From NCBI RefSeq assembly GCF_900182925.1, contig NZ_LT900024.1, positions 372,001 to 436,000 of the forward strand: DNA of 64,000 nucleotides. Reading direction: 5' to 3'. Position 1 is the stretch's first letter; each line of letters opens with the position of its first letter. The DNA is from Psychrobacter sp. LV10R520-6 (GTDB lineage Bacteria > Pseudomonadota > Gammaproteobacteria > Pseudomonadales > Moraxellaceae). Below the pieces are notes generated by a model that was given only the letters and a program-made list of their open reading frames with translations, had not been told where the DNA came from and did no database searches. Of the stretch, positions 17,842 through 25,969 are shown one piece after another. The translations under genes were made by a program, and so were the position numbers.

Positions 17842-18409
17842 TTGCATTCATATCCGGCATTGGCGGCAGCTGCTCTAAACTCGTTAGCCCAAAAGCATCT
17901 AAAAACTGCGGCGTGGTATGTAATAGCGCTGGGCGACCTAAGCTGTCTTTATAACCGTCTTCCATAATCCAACCCTTATCAAATAACTGCCGCAAGATAT
18001 TACTCGATAGCGTCACCCCGCGTACCTGCTCGATATCACTACGGGTTACCGGCTGCTTATAGGCAATCACGCTTAAGGTTTCCAGTAAGGCTTGGCTGAG
18101 ACGCTCTTGACGCTGCGGAAATACCCGCTGAATGAGTGTGCTATAGCTATCAGCGACTTGTAAGCGGTAACCACTGGCAGTTTCACTAAGACTGAGTACA
18201 CCAGTACTTAAACGCTCTTGTAGCGCTTCTAATGCCAGCTGTAGTTCTTGCGTAGACAATGAAAGATGCTTTTTAAGGTCGCTTGCAGTCAGTGGCGCTT
18301 CCGAGGCATGAAGCAGTACTTCTATGTGGTGGCTGCTAGTGTCCTGTTCATTATTACTTAGTTTACTATTACTTGGTTTACTGTCACTTGGTTTATTAGG
18401 GTCAACCAT
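17837..18409 (-). CDS. scpB: Segregation and condensation protein ScpB
   Basis: This 190-residue protein has the winged-helix pair typical of ScpB. The segment ETLSVIAYKQPVTRSDIEQVRGV at about 112-134 (read in two parts) is diagnostic, followed by ILRQLFDKGWI and GRPALLHTTPQFLDAFGL. ScpB forms the SMC-ScpA-ScpB complex that compacts and separates the chromosome. The N-terminal ~25 residues are a low-complexity Ser/Asn stretch with repeated SNSK-like units. It should belong with scpA, but a ~145-bp repeat sits in the 251-base gap between them, so cotranscription is less tight than usual. Its stop codon lies inside repeat copy A, and three 15-bp tandem repeats precede its start. Confidence 0.92.
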   Translation of the reverse strand: MVDPNKPSDSKPSNSKLSNNEQDTSSHHIEVLLHASEAPLTASDLKKHLSLSTQELQLALEALQERLSTGVLSLSETASGYRLQVADSYSTLIQRVFPQRQERLSQALLETLSVIAYKQPVTRSDIEQVRGVTLSSNILRQLFDKGWIMEDGYKDSLGRPALLHTTPQFLDAFGLTSLEQLPPMPDMNAI

Positions 18410-18428
18410 TATTATACTGCTCTTTTAA

Positions 18429-18473
18429 AAGGATTCTGATATAAAGGATTCTGATATAAAGGGTTCTGATATA
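18429..18473 (+). repeat. Three tandem 15-bp repeats upstream of scpB
   Basis: AAGGATTCTGATATA occurs at 18429-18443 and 18444-18458, and AAGGGTTCTGATATA at 18459-18473. They start 20 bases upstream of the scpB start on the minus strand, in its leader. Confidence 0.9.
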
Positions 18474-18497
18474 AAGCTATGACAAAAAAGTGTGAAG

Positions 18498-18642
18498 TAT
18501 AGTTAAAATACCTTAAAAACGCTACGGTACTGCTGGTATAAGCTTTTTGCAGCCTCTGTCTGCGTAGGCACAGCAAGCAAGAAAAATTTATACCAGTAGT
18601 ACGCTGACACAAATGTATCTATTTCATTTTGAACTGGCTACA
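18498..18642 (+). repeat. Dispersed ~145-bp repeat, copy B
   Basis: It begins TATAGTTAAAATACC and ends GAACTGGCTACA. The internal inverted repeat is TACTGCTGGTATAAG (18528-18542) against TTTATACCAGTAGTA (18587-18601). The stretch from the left end through AGCAAGCAAGAA is nearly identical to copy A. Copies A and B are direct repeats either side of scpB. Confidence 0.88.
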
Positions 18643-18660
18643 GTGGGATCTAACCAGGTA

Positions 18661-19554
18661 TTACCTCAACCATTGTAAGGTTAACTGATCAAGTTGATCA
18701 TCACCTGCATTATCCGTACTGACTACCCCCACCAGCTGACGTTTCATCAGCTCTAACACTGCTACAAAGCTGACCACCACCCCGATTTTTCCTTGCGACT
18801 TATCTAGTAGCTCGTAAAAGGAGCGTGTGCCACTAGTGCTCAGCTGCCGACTAATACTGGCAATACGATCCGCAAGCGGCACCGCATCGACCTTAATAGT
18901 ATGTATCTGCATGTGATAATCCGGCTGCAATTGCATCTTAAATAAGCTATCAATCAGTAAGTTAGGCGAGTAACTGGGTAGCTCTGCACTCATAATATCT
19001 TGATTGGGTAGACTGACCATAGCTAGGAAAACGTCACGTTCAAGACGGACTAGATTGTCTAAGCGCTGGCTCGCCCCTTTGATTTGCGCGTAGGCTTCCA
19101 GACGCTCAATCAGCTCCGCCTTGGGATCACGCTCGTCATTTGGCGTCTGTGGCTTGGGTAATAACAGCTCAGTCTTGATGGCAATCAAGGTTGAGGCCAT
19201 CAATAGGTAGTCACCGGCCAATTCAAAATGCTCAGTATCTAACTCATTGATATAAGCCAGATATTGCTCAGTAATGGGCAGTATCGGCATTTGGGTCAGA
19301 TCAACATTGTTCTTTTTGACCAGATATAACAAAAAATCCAGTGGCCCTGCGAACTGCTCTAACCAAATGGCAAATGCCTGTGGCGGTACGTATAAGTCCT
19401 CCGGCAAGTGCTGTACCGGGGTCTGATAAATACGCAGCGACATATCATGAGTATTAGCAGCTATATCATAAGCTTCAGTATCAGCCCTAACCAATGTAGC
19501 ACTGATGCCTACTGGTGTTTGGGTCTCAGCTCGTTGGTATGAGGTCACTTGCAT
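18661..19554 (-). CDS. scpA: Segregation and condensation protein ScpA
   Basis: This 297-residue kleisin contains the family signature FAGPLDFLLYLVKKNNVDL at about 69-87 and PITEQYLAYI, with the winged-helix C-terminus VVSFVAVLELMKRQLV. ScpA bridges the SMC heads and binds ScpB. The N-terminus is about 40 residues longer than usual before RIYQTPVQ. M1 and M38 (MSLRIYQ) are both possible starts, and I keep the longer one with low certainty. It lies between scpB and trpS on the minus strand; the trpS stop is 48 bases upstream, suggesting one transcript from trpS. Confidence 0.92.
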   Translation of the reverse strand: MQVTSYQRAETQTPVGISATLVRADTEAYDIAANTHDMSLRIYQTPVQHLPEDLYVPPQAFAIWLEQFAGPLDFLLYLVKKNNVDLTQMPILPITEQYLAYINELDTEHFELAGDYLLMASTLIAIKTELLLPKPQTPNDERDPKAELIERLEAYAQIKGASQRLDNLVRLERDVFLAMVSLPNQDIMSAELPSYSPNLLIDSLFKMQLQPDYHMQIHTIKVDAVPLADRIASISRQLSTSGTRSFYELLDKSQGKIGVVVSFVAVLELMKRQLVGVVSTDNAGDDQLDQLTLQWLR

Positions 19555-19602
19555 AAGTTGAAATCTATATTGATTGCAATGGGTAAACGATTATTTAAGC
19601 CA

Positions 19603-20685
19603 TCATTTAAGTTTGGCAAGTGGGCGGATACCAATGGCGCGACGGGTTTTATCGAGCTGCTTACGGCTATGGCGACGTGCTTTTGCTGCGCCCATCTGTA
19701 AGATTTCTTCTAGCTCTTTTGGATTGGCCATTAGCTCTTCATAGCGTGCACGGAATGGCGCAATCTCGTCATTAATCTTATCAAATAATGCTTTCTTGGC
19801 ATCACCCCAACCAATACCCGCCGCGAATTGGGCGCGCATATCAGCAATTTCTTCAGGTGTGGCAAAGGCTTTATAAATCTCAAATATGGCAGAGTCATCA
19901 GGATTTTTCGGCTCAGCGGGCAGTTGCGAATTGGTCACGATTTTCATAATCGCTTTATGCATCTGCTTCTCAGGACTTACTTGCGGATTAAGCTCACCAA
20001 ATAAGGGAATGGTATTGCCATAACTTTTACTCATTTTACGGCCATCAAGGCCAGTTAATAATGGGGTGTCATCATCGACTACCGCATTTGGCATGGTAAA
20101 AAGCGGCTTATATTTATGGTTAAAAGTACCGGCAATATCACGCGCCATTTCAATATGCTGGATTTGGTCACGGCCAACCGGAACATGAGTGGCGTTAAAC
20201 ATTAAGATATCTGCTGCCATCAGCACCGGATAGCCAAACAGCCCCATGGTGACACCTTGATCAGCATCAACATCATTATCTATATTAATATCGACTGAGG
20301 CTTTATAAGCGTGGGCACGGTTCATCAACCCTTTGGCGCATGAACAGTTTAAAATCCAAGCCAATTCTGGAATTTCTGGTACATCCGACTGACGATAAAA
20401 GGTCACGCGCTCAGGATCTAGACCGCAAGCCAGCCAAGTGGCGGCAATCGATTTAGTGGATTCATGAATAACCGCAGGATCATGACAGCCGATAATGCCA
20501 TGATAATCTGCCAAAAAGAAAAACGCCTCATCATTACTATTTTGGATAGACTCAATAGCGGGGCGAATCGCACCCACATAATTACCCAAATGTAGGGTGC
20601 CGGTTGGTTTAATGCCGGTTAAAATACGTTTCACTGCCGTGTTTGCAGGGTTATTTGAATCATCAGAAATGCTATTGTCGCTCAT
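19603..20685 (-). CDS. trpS: Tryptophanyl-tRNA synthetase
   Basis: This 360-residue class I synthetase has the HIGH-type motif [12 protein letters not shown] at about 28-39 and the KMSKS loop [10 protein letters not shown] in the middle. It charges tRNA-Trp with tryptophan using ATP. The N-terminus has a short polar leader ([16 protein letters not shown]) before the core, otherwise the length is normal. It precedes scpA and scpB in the same direction. The CGGAAC before the ATG at 20685 is a weak RBS. Confidence 0.95.
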   Translation of the reverse strand: MSDNSISDDSNNPANTAVKRILTGIKPTGTLHLGNYVGAIRPAIESIQNSNDEAFFFLADYHGIIGCHDPAVIHESTKSIAATWLACGLDPERVTFYRQSDVPEIPELAWILNCSCAKGLMNRAHAYKASVDINIDNDVDADQGVTMGLFGYPVLMAADILMFNATHVPVGRDQIQHIEMARDIAGTFNHKYKPLFTMPNAVVDDDTPLLTGLDGRKMSKSYGNTIPLFGELNPQVSPEKQMHKAIMKIVTNSQLPAEPKNPDDSAIFEIYKAFATPEEIADMRAQFAAGIGWGDAKKALFDKINDEIAPFRARYEELMANPKELEEILQMGAAKARRHSRKQLDKTRRAIGIRPLAKLK

Positions 20686-20739
20686 GAGAGTTCCGTCTTT
20701 AATCTATGGTTGTTTATTTTGAATGAATGCTATGGCTTA

Positions 20740-20840
20740 GCCACTTTAAAAAAGAAACAGTAGCGCTGGGAGAAATCTTCGCAGCCTCTGGAGTGACGCA
20801 GTCACACAGCAAGCAAGAAAATTTTTACCTGTTATACGAG
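20740..20840 (+). repeat. Dispersed repeat, diverged copy C
   Basis: It shares the core GCAGCCTCTG...ACACAGCAAGCAAGAAAA with the other copies, preceded by AGTAGCGCTGGG and followed by TTTTTACCTGTTATACG. The central stem is remodelled as GTGAC-GCA-GTCAC. The outer ends are not recognisable. It lies between trpS and the acyltransferase gene. Confidence 0.7.
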
Positions 20841-20980
20841 ATCATCACTATATGAGATCATTACTTTGGCTGAGTCATAAGATACGATAAAAAATCGCCA
20901 TGACTGCAAGCAGCATAGCGGATTTTAATGGCGGTCAGTCAATAGACCTAATAGCTGATTATAGCAAACTTGGCTTAAAT

Positions 20981-22096
20981 TTATTTGTCATTATCCTGGT
21001 CATAGATATCAGTGCGACCATTAGGGCCATTTTTAAAGCGGCGATGAAACCACATCCACTGAGTCGGATCAATACGAATCAAGCCTTCTAAGATTTCATT
21101 AACCCGGGTGGCATCAGCAATTTCGTCATTACTGGGATAATTATCGAGCTCTGGGGTAATCGTCAGATGATAATGTGGACGCTTACCTCTGGGAATACTA
21201 TCAGGTGTTTGCCGGTAAGTATGTAGCGCCATCACTGCTGGCTGACGCCCTTCCTCGCCCACTGTAGCCAAGCGCCGCGTTGCGGTAATAGTGGCTGCTG
21301 GTACCCCAAAAAATGGCGCCATGACCCCATGCTTAAGACCGTAATCTTGATCAGGCGAATACCAAACCACGTGTCCGGCTCTAATAGAATCGACCAAACT
21401 ACGCATATTGCGACTAGAGATTAGCTTACCAAAGATAGGGGCACGACCGTTATAAATAAACCACTCTAATAGCGCATTATTCTGCGGTCGATACATACCA
21501 TCCATAGGGAAAAACTGGGTGCATAGCATGGCGCCTAGATCCAGCATCGTATAGTGGGCACCCAGCAAAATAACCGCGCGGCCCTCATTTTGAGCATTGA
21601 CCACATGCTGTAGCCCCGAGATAGAGACCGTACGGGTAAATATATTAGGACGAAACCAAGTGCATAAAGTTTCAAATATGCCAATGCCTTGATTGACGAA
21701 CACTTGCTTGGCCATCAGTTCACGCTCAGCTTCCGGTTTGTCAGGGAAAGCCAGTCTGAGGTTAATCAAGGTATCACGCCGCCGCGAGGCTAACATTTTA
21801 TAGAATAAAATACCCAACTTGCGACCCAGCCAAAACTGCCAACGTAGCGGCAAATATACTAAGGGTACCACAAGGGCCAGTAGTAGCCATATAGCCCAAT
21901 ACTTAGGCAACAAGAACTGCCACTGAAAGGGCTGTTTCTCCGATTGCGCGGTTTGCTTATGGGTCTGCTTGATAGTCGGGGTGCCAGCAGGAATTGCTGG
22001 CGACTTAGCAAGCTTGCCATGCGGCGCGGCGGCGTCTGGTGGCGTGCCGTTTTGCGCAGAAGACTTACTGGGATCAAACTGTTCGGGCGCTTTCAT
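20981..22096 (-). CDS. lpxL: Lipid A biosynthesis lauroyl/myristoyl-type acyltransferase (LpxL/HtrB family)
   Basis: This 371-residue protein has a membrane segment at about 65-87 and the HX4D catalytic motif in GAHYTMLDLGA. PFFGVPAATITATRRLA and WMWFHRRFK also fit LpxL/LpxM enzymes, which add a secondary acyl chain to Kdo2-lipid A from acyl-ACP at the inner membrane. The first ~58 residues are a Pro/Ala/Gln/Lys-rich extension not usual in the family. The ATG at 22096 follows AAGGAT at good spacing, so that extension is likely translated. Whether it is LpxL or LpxM cannot be settled. Confidence 0.82.
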   Translation of the reverse strand: MKAPEQFDPSKSSAQNGTPPDAAAPHGKLAKSPAIPAGTPTIKQTHKQTAQSEKQPFQWQFLLPKYWAIWLLLALVVPLVYLPLRWQFWLGRKLGILFYKMLASRRRDTLINLRLAFPDKPEAERELMAKQVFVNQGIGIFETLCTWFRPNIFTRTVSISGLQHVVNAQNEGRAVILLGAHYTMLDLGAMLCTQFFPMDGMYRPQNNALLEWFIYNGRAPIFGKLISSRNMRSLVDSIRAGHVVWYSPDQDYGLKHGVMAPFFGVPAATITATRRLATVGEEGRQPAVMALHTYRQTPDSIPRGKRPHYHLTITPELDNYPSNDEIADATRVNEILEGLIRIDPTQWMWFHRRFKNGPNGRTDIYDQDNDK

Positions 22097-22200
22097 AATA
22101 TCCTTTTGCGCTATAAGGGCTAATGATGAAAAGTTATTATGATGATGGGGTAGTACAGGTATCTTTGCAAGGTAATTTACGCATTGTTGTCATAAGAGGC

Positions 22201-22374
22201 TCTAGTCGATCCAATTTAAGAATGATACAAGGTTACTGGGCTACTGGGCTACTGGGATGCGACTTGAATAAATGTTTTGCAGCATCGAACCACACTTGCG
22301 AACAGCAAGCAAGAAAAATTTATACCAGTAGCACGTTGATATGAACGACTCTCTTTTATTTGGTATTCGCTATA
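22201..22374 (+). repeat. Dispersed repeat, copy D (longest)
   Basis: It begins TCTAGTCGATCCAATTTAAG and ends TTCGCTATA, both close to the ends of the copy at 43,873. Inside it GCTACTGGG is repeated in tandem, and the shared core CGAACAGCAAGCAAGAAAAA is followed by TTTATACCAGTAGCACG and GACTCTCTTTTATT. Confidence 0.82.
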
Positions 22375-22550
22375 ACTTACAAAAATGCACCGACAGAAAG
22401 GCACGCATAAAAAAACCTTATAAGCTGTGACCAACTTATAAGGTTTCGCAAATCTATTATTTTATCAGTGACTACTATGAAACGGTTTTCACCAAACAAC
22501 TATGGAAGAACCCGTAAACGTAATAGCAAACAGATAAAAAATAGCTTTGA
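22375..22550. terminator. Terminator of rplM-rpsI (minus strand)
   Basis: AAACCTTATAAG (22413-22424) pairs with CTTATAAGGTTT (22435-22446). On the minus strand the stem is followed by a run of Ts, about 105 bases after the rpsI stop. The rest of the interval is featureless. Confidence 0.8.
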
Positions 22551-22937
22551 TTAACGTTTCGAGAATTGTGGACGTTTACGTGCTTTACGTAGGCCCAATT
22601 TCTTACGTTCAACTTGACGTGAGTCACGAGTTACAAAACCAGCTGCTTTTAGGGCAGGCTTCAAGGTTTCGTCAGATTCGATAAGGGCACGAGTGATACC
22701 GTGGCGGATTGCGCCCGCTTGACCCGTACTGCCGCCACCGGTAACGGTGACGTATAAGTCATAAGCGCTGACAGAATCGAGTAAATCTAATGGCTGACGA
22801 ACAACCATGCGTGAGGTTTCGCGGCTGAAATATTCATCAAGTGGCTTGCCGTTAACAACGATAGTGCCAGTACCTTTTGATAAAAAGACACGAGCAGTAG
22901 AAGTCTTACGACGACCAGTTCCGTAATTGCGTTCCAT
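22551..22937 (-). CDS. rpsI: 30S ribosomal protein S9
   Basis: This 128-residue protein matches S9 from end to end: [15 protein letters not shown] at the start, [19 protein letters not shown] in the middle, and the basic tail [13 protein letters not shown], which reaches the ribosomal P-site tRNA. It follows rplM by 10 bases, the near-universal rplM-rpsI operon. The ATG is preceded by AAGGA. A strong terminator follows about 100 bases downstream. Confidence 0.98.
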   Translation of the reverse strand: MERNYGTGRRKTSTARVFLSKGTGTIVVNGKPLDEYFSRETSRMVVRQPLDLLDSVSAYDLYVTVTGGGSTGQAGAIRHGITRALIESDETLKPALKAAGFVTRDSRQVERKKLGLRKARKRPQFSKR

Positions 22938-22947
22938 AAGTTTATCC

Positions 22948-23376
22948 TTAGATGTCTAATTCTTTAGGTTGCTGTGCTTCATGTGGATGTTCGTTACCCA
23001 CATAAAGTTTCAGCTTCTTGATCATCGCATAGCCAAGAGGGCCTTTTGGAAGCATACCCTTAACGGCTTTGTGTAGAACATCTTCAGGCTTATTTGCAAG
23101 CAACTTGGTGAAGTTGGTTTCTTTAATACCACCTGGATAACCACTGTGACGATAGTATTTTTTATCTTGCGCTTTTTTACCCGTTACCGTGATTTTTTCG
23201 GCATTGATGACAACAATAAAGTCACCAGTGTCAACGTGCGGAGTAAAAGAAGCCTTATGCTTACCACGTAGGCGGTGAGCGATTTGGCTAGCTAGGCGAC
23301 CAAGGGTTTTGCCGTCAGCATCGACGACAAACCAGTCATGGGTCACTTCAGCTGGTTTTGCACTAAGTGTTTTCAT
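22948..23376 (-). CDS. rplM: 50S ribosomal protein L13
   Basis: This 142-residue L13 starts [20 protein letters not shown], which matches the family start; an open frame continues 24 codons further upstream, but that part is the mRNA leader. [32 protein letters not shown] and [10 protein letters not shown] are classic L13 segments. It binds 23S rRNA early in assembly, and in E. coli it represses its own operon through the leader. AAAGG lies before the ATG. A well-formed promoter and a pseudoknot-capable leader lie upstream at 23,402-23,475. Confidence 0.98.
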   Translation of the reverse strand: MKTLSAKPAEVTHDWFVVDADGKTLGRLASQIAHRLRGKHKASFTPHVDTGDFIVVINAEKITVTGKKAQDKKYYRHSGYPGGIKETNFTKLLANKPEDVLHKAVKGMLPKGPLGYAMIKKLKLYVGNEHPHEAQQPKELDI

Positions 23377-23401
23377 GATAAAACCTTTAATTTGAAATTC
23401 G

Positions 23402-23441
23402 TTGAGAGTTTGTCTGGGAACGGGGCTCTCAAAAAACAGAC
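23402..23441 (-). promoter_or_regulatory. Candidate leader pseudoknot of rplM-rpsI
   Basis: Reading toward rplM, GTCTG (23441-23437), TTGAGAG (23432-23426), CAGAC (23416-23412) and CTCTCAA (23408-23402) can pair first-with-third and second-with-fourth, the interleaved order of an H-type pseudoknot. It lies in the leader, 25 bases before the start codon. The two stems could also be alternatives. Confidence 0.45.
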
Positions 23442-23446
23442 TGCAC

Positions 23447-23475
23447 ATTATAAGCAGTAGAGCTTAAGCTTGCAA
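23447..23475 (-). promoter_or_regulatory. Promoter of rplM-rpsI
   Basis: TTGCAA (23475-23470) and TATAAT (23452-23447) on the minus strand are separated by exactly 17 bases, a near-consensus sigma-70 promoter. It lies about 70 bases before the rplM start codon. Confidence 0.75.
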
Positions 23476-23572
23476 GCTGCATTGTGGTTTATTTTAGCCT
23501 GCTAAGCATTAAATGCGAGCATCTAGCTGGATTTTTAGCAGTTTTTAGCATTTCTTAATAGTAGCCGACTGA

Positions 23573-24283
23573 TTATGACGATACTAGTCGATAAAGTCCA
23601 GCAACAACTTGCCCTACTTTTGTGTTTTTGATACATTCAAAGCCACTTAGCCTTTGTGCGGTCAAAGTATCGCCAAGAGACAACACTAGCTCGTCTAATT
23701 GTCCACTCAAGTCTTTATCGGCTTCTAGATAAATCAGCGTCTCTACTGTGATTAACTCTTTAATAATCAATGCGGTCAAAATCGGCTGCCATAAGTCTTC
23801 AGCATAAGGTGGGTCGATAAAAACTATGTCAAAAGGTTGAGGGAAAAAGGGCTGAGATTGTTGATTTTGACTCAAAATTTGCTGGGCTGCGCCGTGCAAA
23901 ATTTGATAACTGCCAGCATCAATATGTAACTGCTCTGCGCTTCGTAGTAGCATTTGACTTTGGGCGAGATTGGCTTCAATAAAGCTGCAATGTGCCGCGC
24001 CGCGCGATAACGCTTCAAACCCTAATACGCCGCTACCAGCGCAGCTATCGAGTACGCGCGCACCATGAATATCAGCCAGCAACCAATTAAACAGGGTCTC
24101 ACGTAAGCGGTCTGGCGTTGGTCGCAAGCCGTCTGCATCAATAAAATTGACGTTACGACGTTTATACTGACCACCGATAATCCGCACGTTACCAGCAGCG
24201 GTCTGCTTAGAGTTTTTAGCCTTTTTAGCCTTTTTAGGCTGATTTTTAGACGATGCTGGAGATTTTTTCATAGTATTTATCAT
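23573..24283 (-). CDS. rsmD: 16S rRNA (guanine(966)-N2)-methyltransferase RsmD
   Basis: This 236-residue Rossmann methyltransferase begins with a Lys-rich leader, then VRIIGGQYKRRNV, GLRPTPDRLRETLFNWL, the SAM-binding VLDSCAGSGVLGFEAL and the catalytic DPPY in VFIDPPYAED. RsmD methylates G966 of 16S rRNA in the small subunit. M1 (24283) and M5 (24271) are both possible starts. The left end of an IS200/IS605 element lies only about 14 bases upstream of M1, so the element probably separated rsmD from its original promoter, and the GGCGGAA before the start is close to the junction. Confidence 0.93.
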   Translation of the reverse strand: MINTMKKSPASSKNQPKKAKKAKNSKQTAAGNVRIIGGQYKRRNVNFIDADGLRPTPDRLRETLFNWLLADIHGARVLDSCAGSGVLGFEALSRGAAHCSFIEANLAQSQMLLRSAEQLHIDAGSYQILHGAAQQILSQNQQSQPFFPQPFDIVFIDPPYAEDLWQPILTALIIKELITVETLIYLEADKDLSGQLDELVLSLGDTLTAQRLSGFECIKNTKVGQVVAGLYRLVSS

Positions 24284-24328
24284 TTCCGCCGTAAAACCAT
24301 GCCCTTCTAGGGCGTGGATATCAGGCGG

Positions 24329-24739
24329 CTAGTTAGGTGTGTTTTGTTGCTCAATATATTTCTTAAGTATGCCAATAGGAGCTCCACCGCAGCTACTAGC
24401 AAAGTAACTAGGTGACCATAGCGCATCGCCCCATAATTTAGACTCTATTGACTGATACATCTTCTTTCTAATCAATCGACTTGATACGCCTTTTAAGCTA
24501 TTCACCAAGGCTGATACACTTACCTTTGGCGGGTAGCTAATCAATAGGTGTACGTGGTCACACTCGCCGTTAAACTCAACAAGAATGGCGTCAAACTTAC
24601 TACACACTTCTTTAAAATATGTCTCAAGGTCATCTAAAATCTCTTTCGTGAACACCTTACCACGATATTTAGTTACAAAGACCAAATGTACGTGTAGATT
24701 ATAAACAACGTGTCTACCTCGCCTTAAAGTGTTTGACAT
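24329..24739 (-). CDS. tnpA: IS200/IS605-family Y1 transposase TnpA
   Basis: This 136-residue protein is a complete Y1 (HUH) transposase. The HUH metal site is visible in CDHVHLLISYPPK, and the nucleophile Tyr in ILKKYIEQQ near the C-terminus. VYNLHVHLVFVTKYRGKVF near the N-terminus is typical. It cuts single-stranded DNA at the hairpin ends and moves the element by peel-and-paste, usually tied to replication. Since it appears intact, it could also mobilise the tnpB-only element at 14,544 if the ends are compatible. Confidence 0.93.
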   Translation of the reverse strand: MSNTLRRGRHVVYNLHVHLVFVTKYRGKVFTKEILDDLETYFKEVCSKFDAILVEFNGECDHVHLLISYPPKVSVSALVNSLKGVSSRLIRKKMYQSIESKLWGDALWSPSYFASSCGGAPIGILKKYIEQQNTPN

Positions 24740-24788
24740 TGTATTAGACCAAATATATAATTAACGAAAATACATTGTAGCCTAGACC

Positions 24789-25945
24789 ATGAAAACACTC
24801 AAGCTAAGAATCAAAGACAAGCATGCAAAGCAACTGACTACGCTAAGTAGCTCAGTAAATTTTGCATGGAATTATGTCAATGATCTTAGCTACAAACACT
24901 TACAGCGCACAGGATTATTCTTTAGTGCCTACGACTTAGCTGTCTATACTAAGGGCGCTGGTAGTGAGCTTGGCTTGCATAGCCAAACAATACAGGCTGT
25001 CACTGAGACACACGCTAAAAGTCGTAAGCAATTCAAAAAAGCTAAGCTTAACTGGCGTACTAACAATCCTAATTCTAAGCGTAAAAGTCTAGGGTGGATT
25101 CCTTTTAAAAACTCAGCCATCAAACATATAGCGACCAATCAAACTGGCAAAAAGGGTTTAAAGTCTACTCTGCAACTGAGCTTAGCTAAGGGTCAGAAGT
25201 TAATTATTGACCTATGGGATAGTTACAACCTCGCTCTCTACACCATTAATACGTGTGAGCTTGTGCAAGATTCTCGCGGTCGTTGGTATGCCTGTATTAC
25301 CGTTAAAGAATTTCCCACAGTTAAGGGCGGTATTGGCAAAGTTGGCATTGATTTAGGGTGTAAAGATGCGGCAACTACCAGTGATGGTAATGTGCTAGCT
25401 ACCAAGGTTACTCACAAGTACGCCACTAAGTTAGCGGTAGCTCAACGCTCAAACAATAAAAAGCGTGCTAAAGCTATTCACGCTAAGATAAAAAACACTC
25501 GTCAAGATTTGATTCATAAGTTTACTACCAGTTTGATCAAAGGCAATGCCTTGATCGTGGTAGGTAAGCTTAGCGCCAAAACATTTACGTCTACCAAGCT
25601 AGCTAAGAGCGTCTATGATGCTGGCTGGTTTGAAATGAAGCGACATGAGCGAGGATAAAGCAAAGCACTGCTTTGCCCGAGTGCAAGGCGTAGGGCTATG
25701 CCCCAGTTGATTACAAATGCAAGCATGCAGGTTGTCACTACACAGAAGTAAATGAGGCTTACACAACCCAAACCTGTTCATGTTGTGGCTCACGCCATGA
25801 TAGTCCGAAAGGTAGAGCAGGGCTTGGAATAAGAGAATGGTTCTGTAGTTCTTGTAAAACTACCCATGACCGTGATGTTAATGCGGCTAGTAATATTCTC
25901 GCGCTCGGGCTTGAGCGTCTAGCAGTAGGAATCCCCTCCGTTTAG
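24789..25945 (+). pseudogene. tnpB: TnpB interrupted by a 62-bp insertion
   Basis: The open part (24789-25658) covers the N-terminal and RuvC portions, with D in GIDLGCKDAAT. It stops after EMKRHERG because 62 extra bases (25649-25710) shift the frame. Removing them and one copy of the flanking TGA restores EMKRHDYKCKHAGCHYTEVNEAY, then the zinc ribbon CSCCGSR...CSSC and the final RuvC Asp in HDRDVNAASNIL, ending at TAG inside the right-end hairpin. The repaired protein would be about 364 residues. As it stands the zinc ribbon and last catalytic Asp are lost, so nuclease activity is unlikely. Sequence on both sides is otherwise well kept, so the break is recent. Confidence 0.88.
25646..25710 (+). 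repeat. 62-bp palindromic insertion with TGA duplication
   Basis: TGA at 25646-25648 is repeated at 25708-25710 around the insert. Inside are the perfect stem GCAAAGC-ACT-GCTTTGC and a second small stem GGGC-TAT-GCCC. The piece CAAAGCACTGCTTTG plus TGCAAGG a few bases later matches a sequence at 39,750-39,777 downstream of orn. Confidence 0.8.
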
Positions 25946-25962
25946 GGAGGGGAGGAAGTCAA
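25925..25962 (+). ncRNA. Right end and 3' scaffold of the omega RNA, second element
   Basis: The hairpin CCCCTCC/GGAGGGG followed by GGAAGTCAA has the same layout as the end at 16,053. The guide would begin at 25963 (AAGCTCTTTATTCGC), inside the 3' end of mrdA. Confidence 0.55.
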
Positions 25963-25969
25963 AAGCTCT

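Larger units (their letters stand above)
24297..25962 (+). mobile_element. IS200/IS605-family element with divergent tnpA and broken tnpB
   Basis: The left-end hairpin is CCATGCCC (24297-24304) with GGGCGTGG (24310-24317), and the right-end hairpin is CCCCTCC (25933-25939) with GGAGGGG (25946-25952), followed by AGTCAA. tnpA (minus) and tnpB (plus) diverge, as in IS605. The element sits between rsmD and mrdA, with the right end only 7 bases from the mrdA stop. Confidence 0.85.

Noticed and set aside
22123..22344. 73-codon plus-strand frame
   Set aside because: It lies mostly inside repeat copy D and has no RBS or recognisable protein sequence.
22249..22434. 61-codon minus-strand frame with RATGINFSCLL
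   Set aside because: A similar peptide appears in the frame at 18,412; both are translations of the ~145-bp repeat, not genes.
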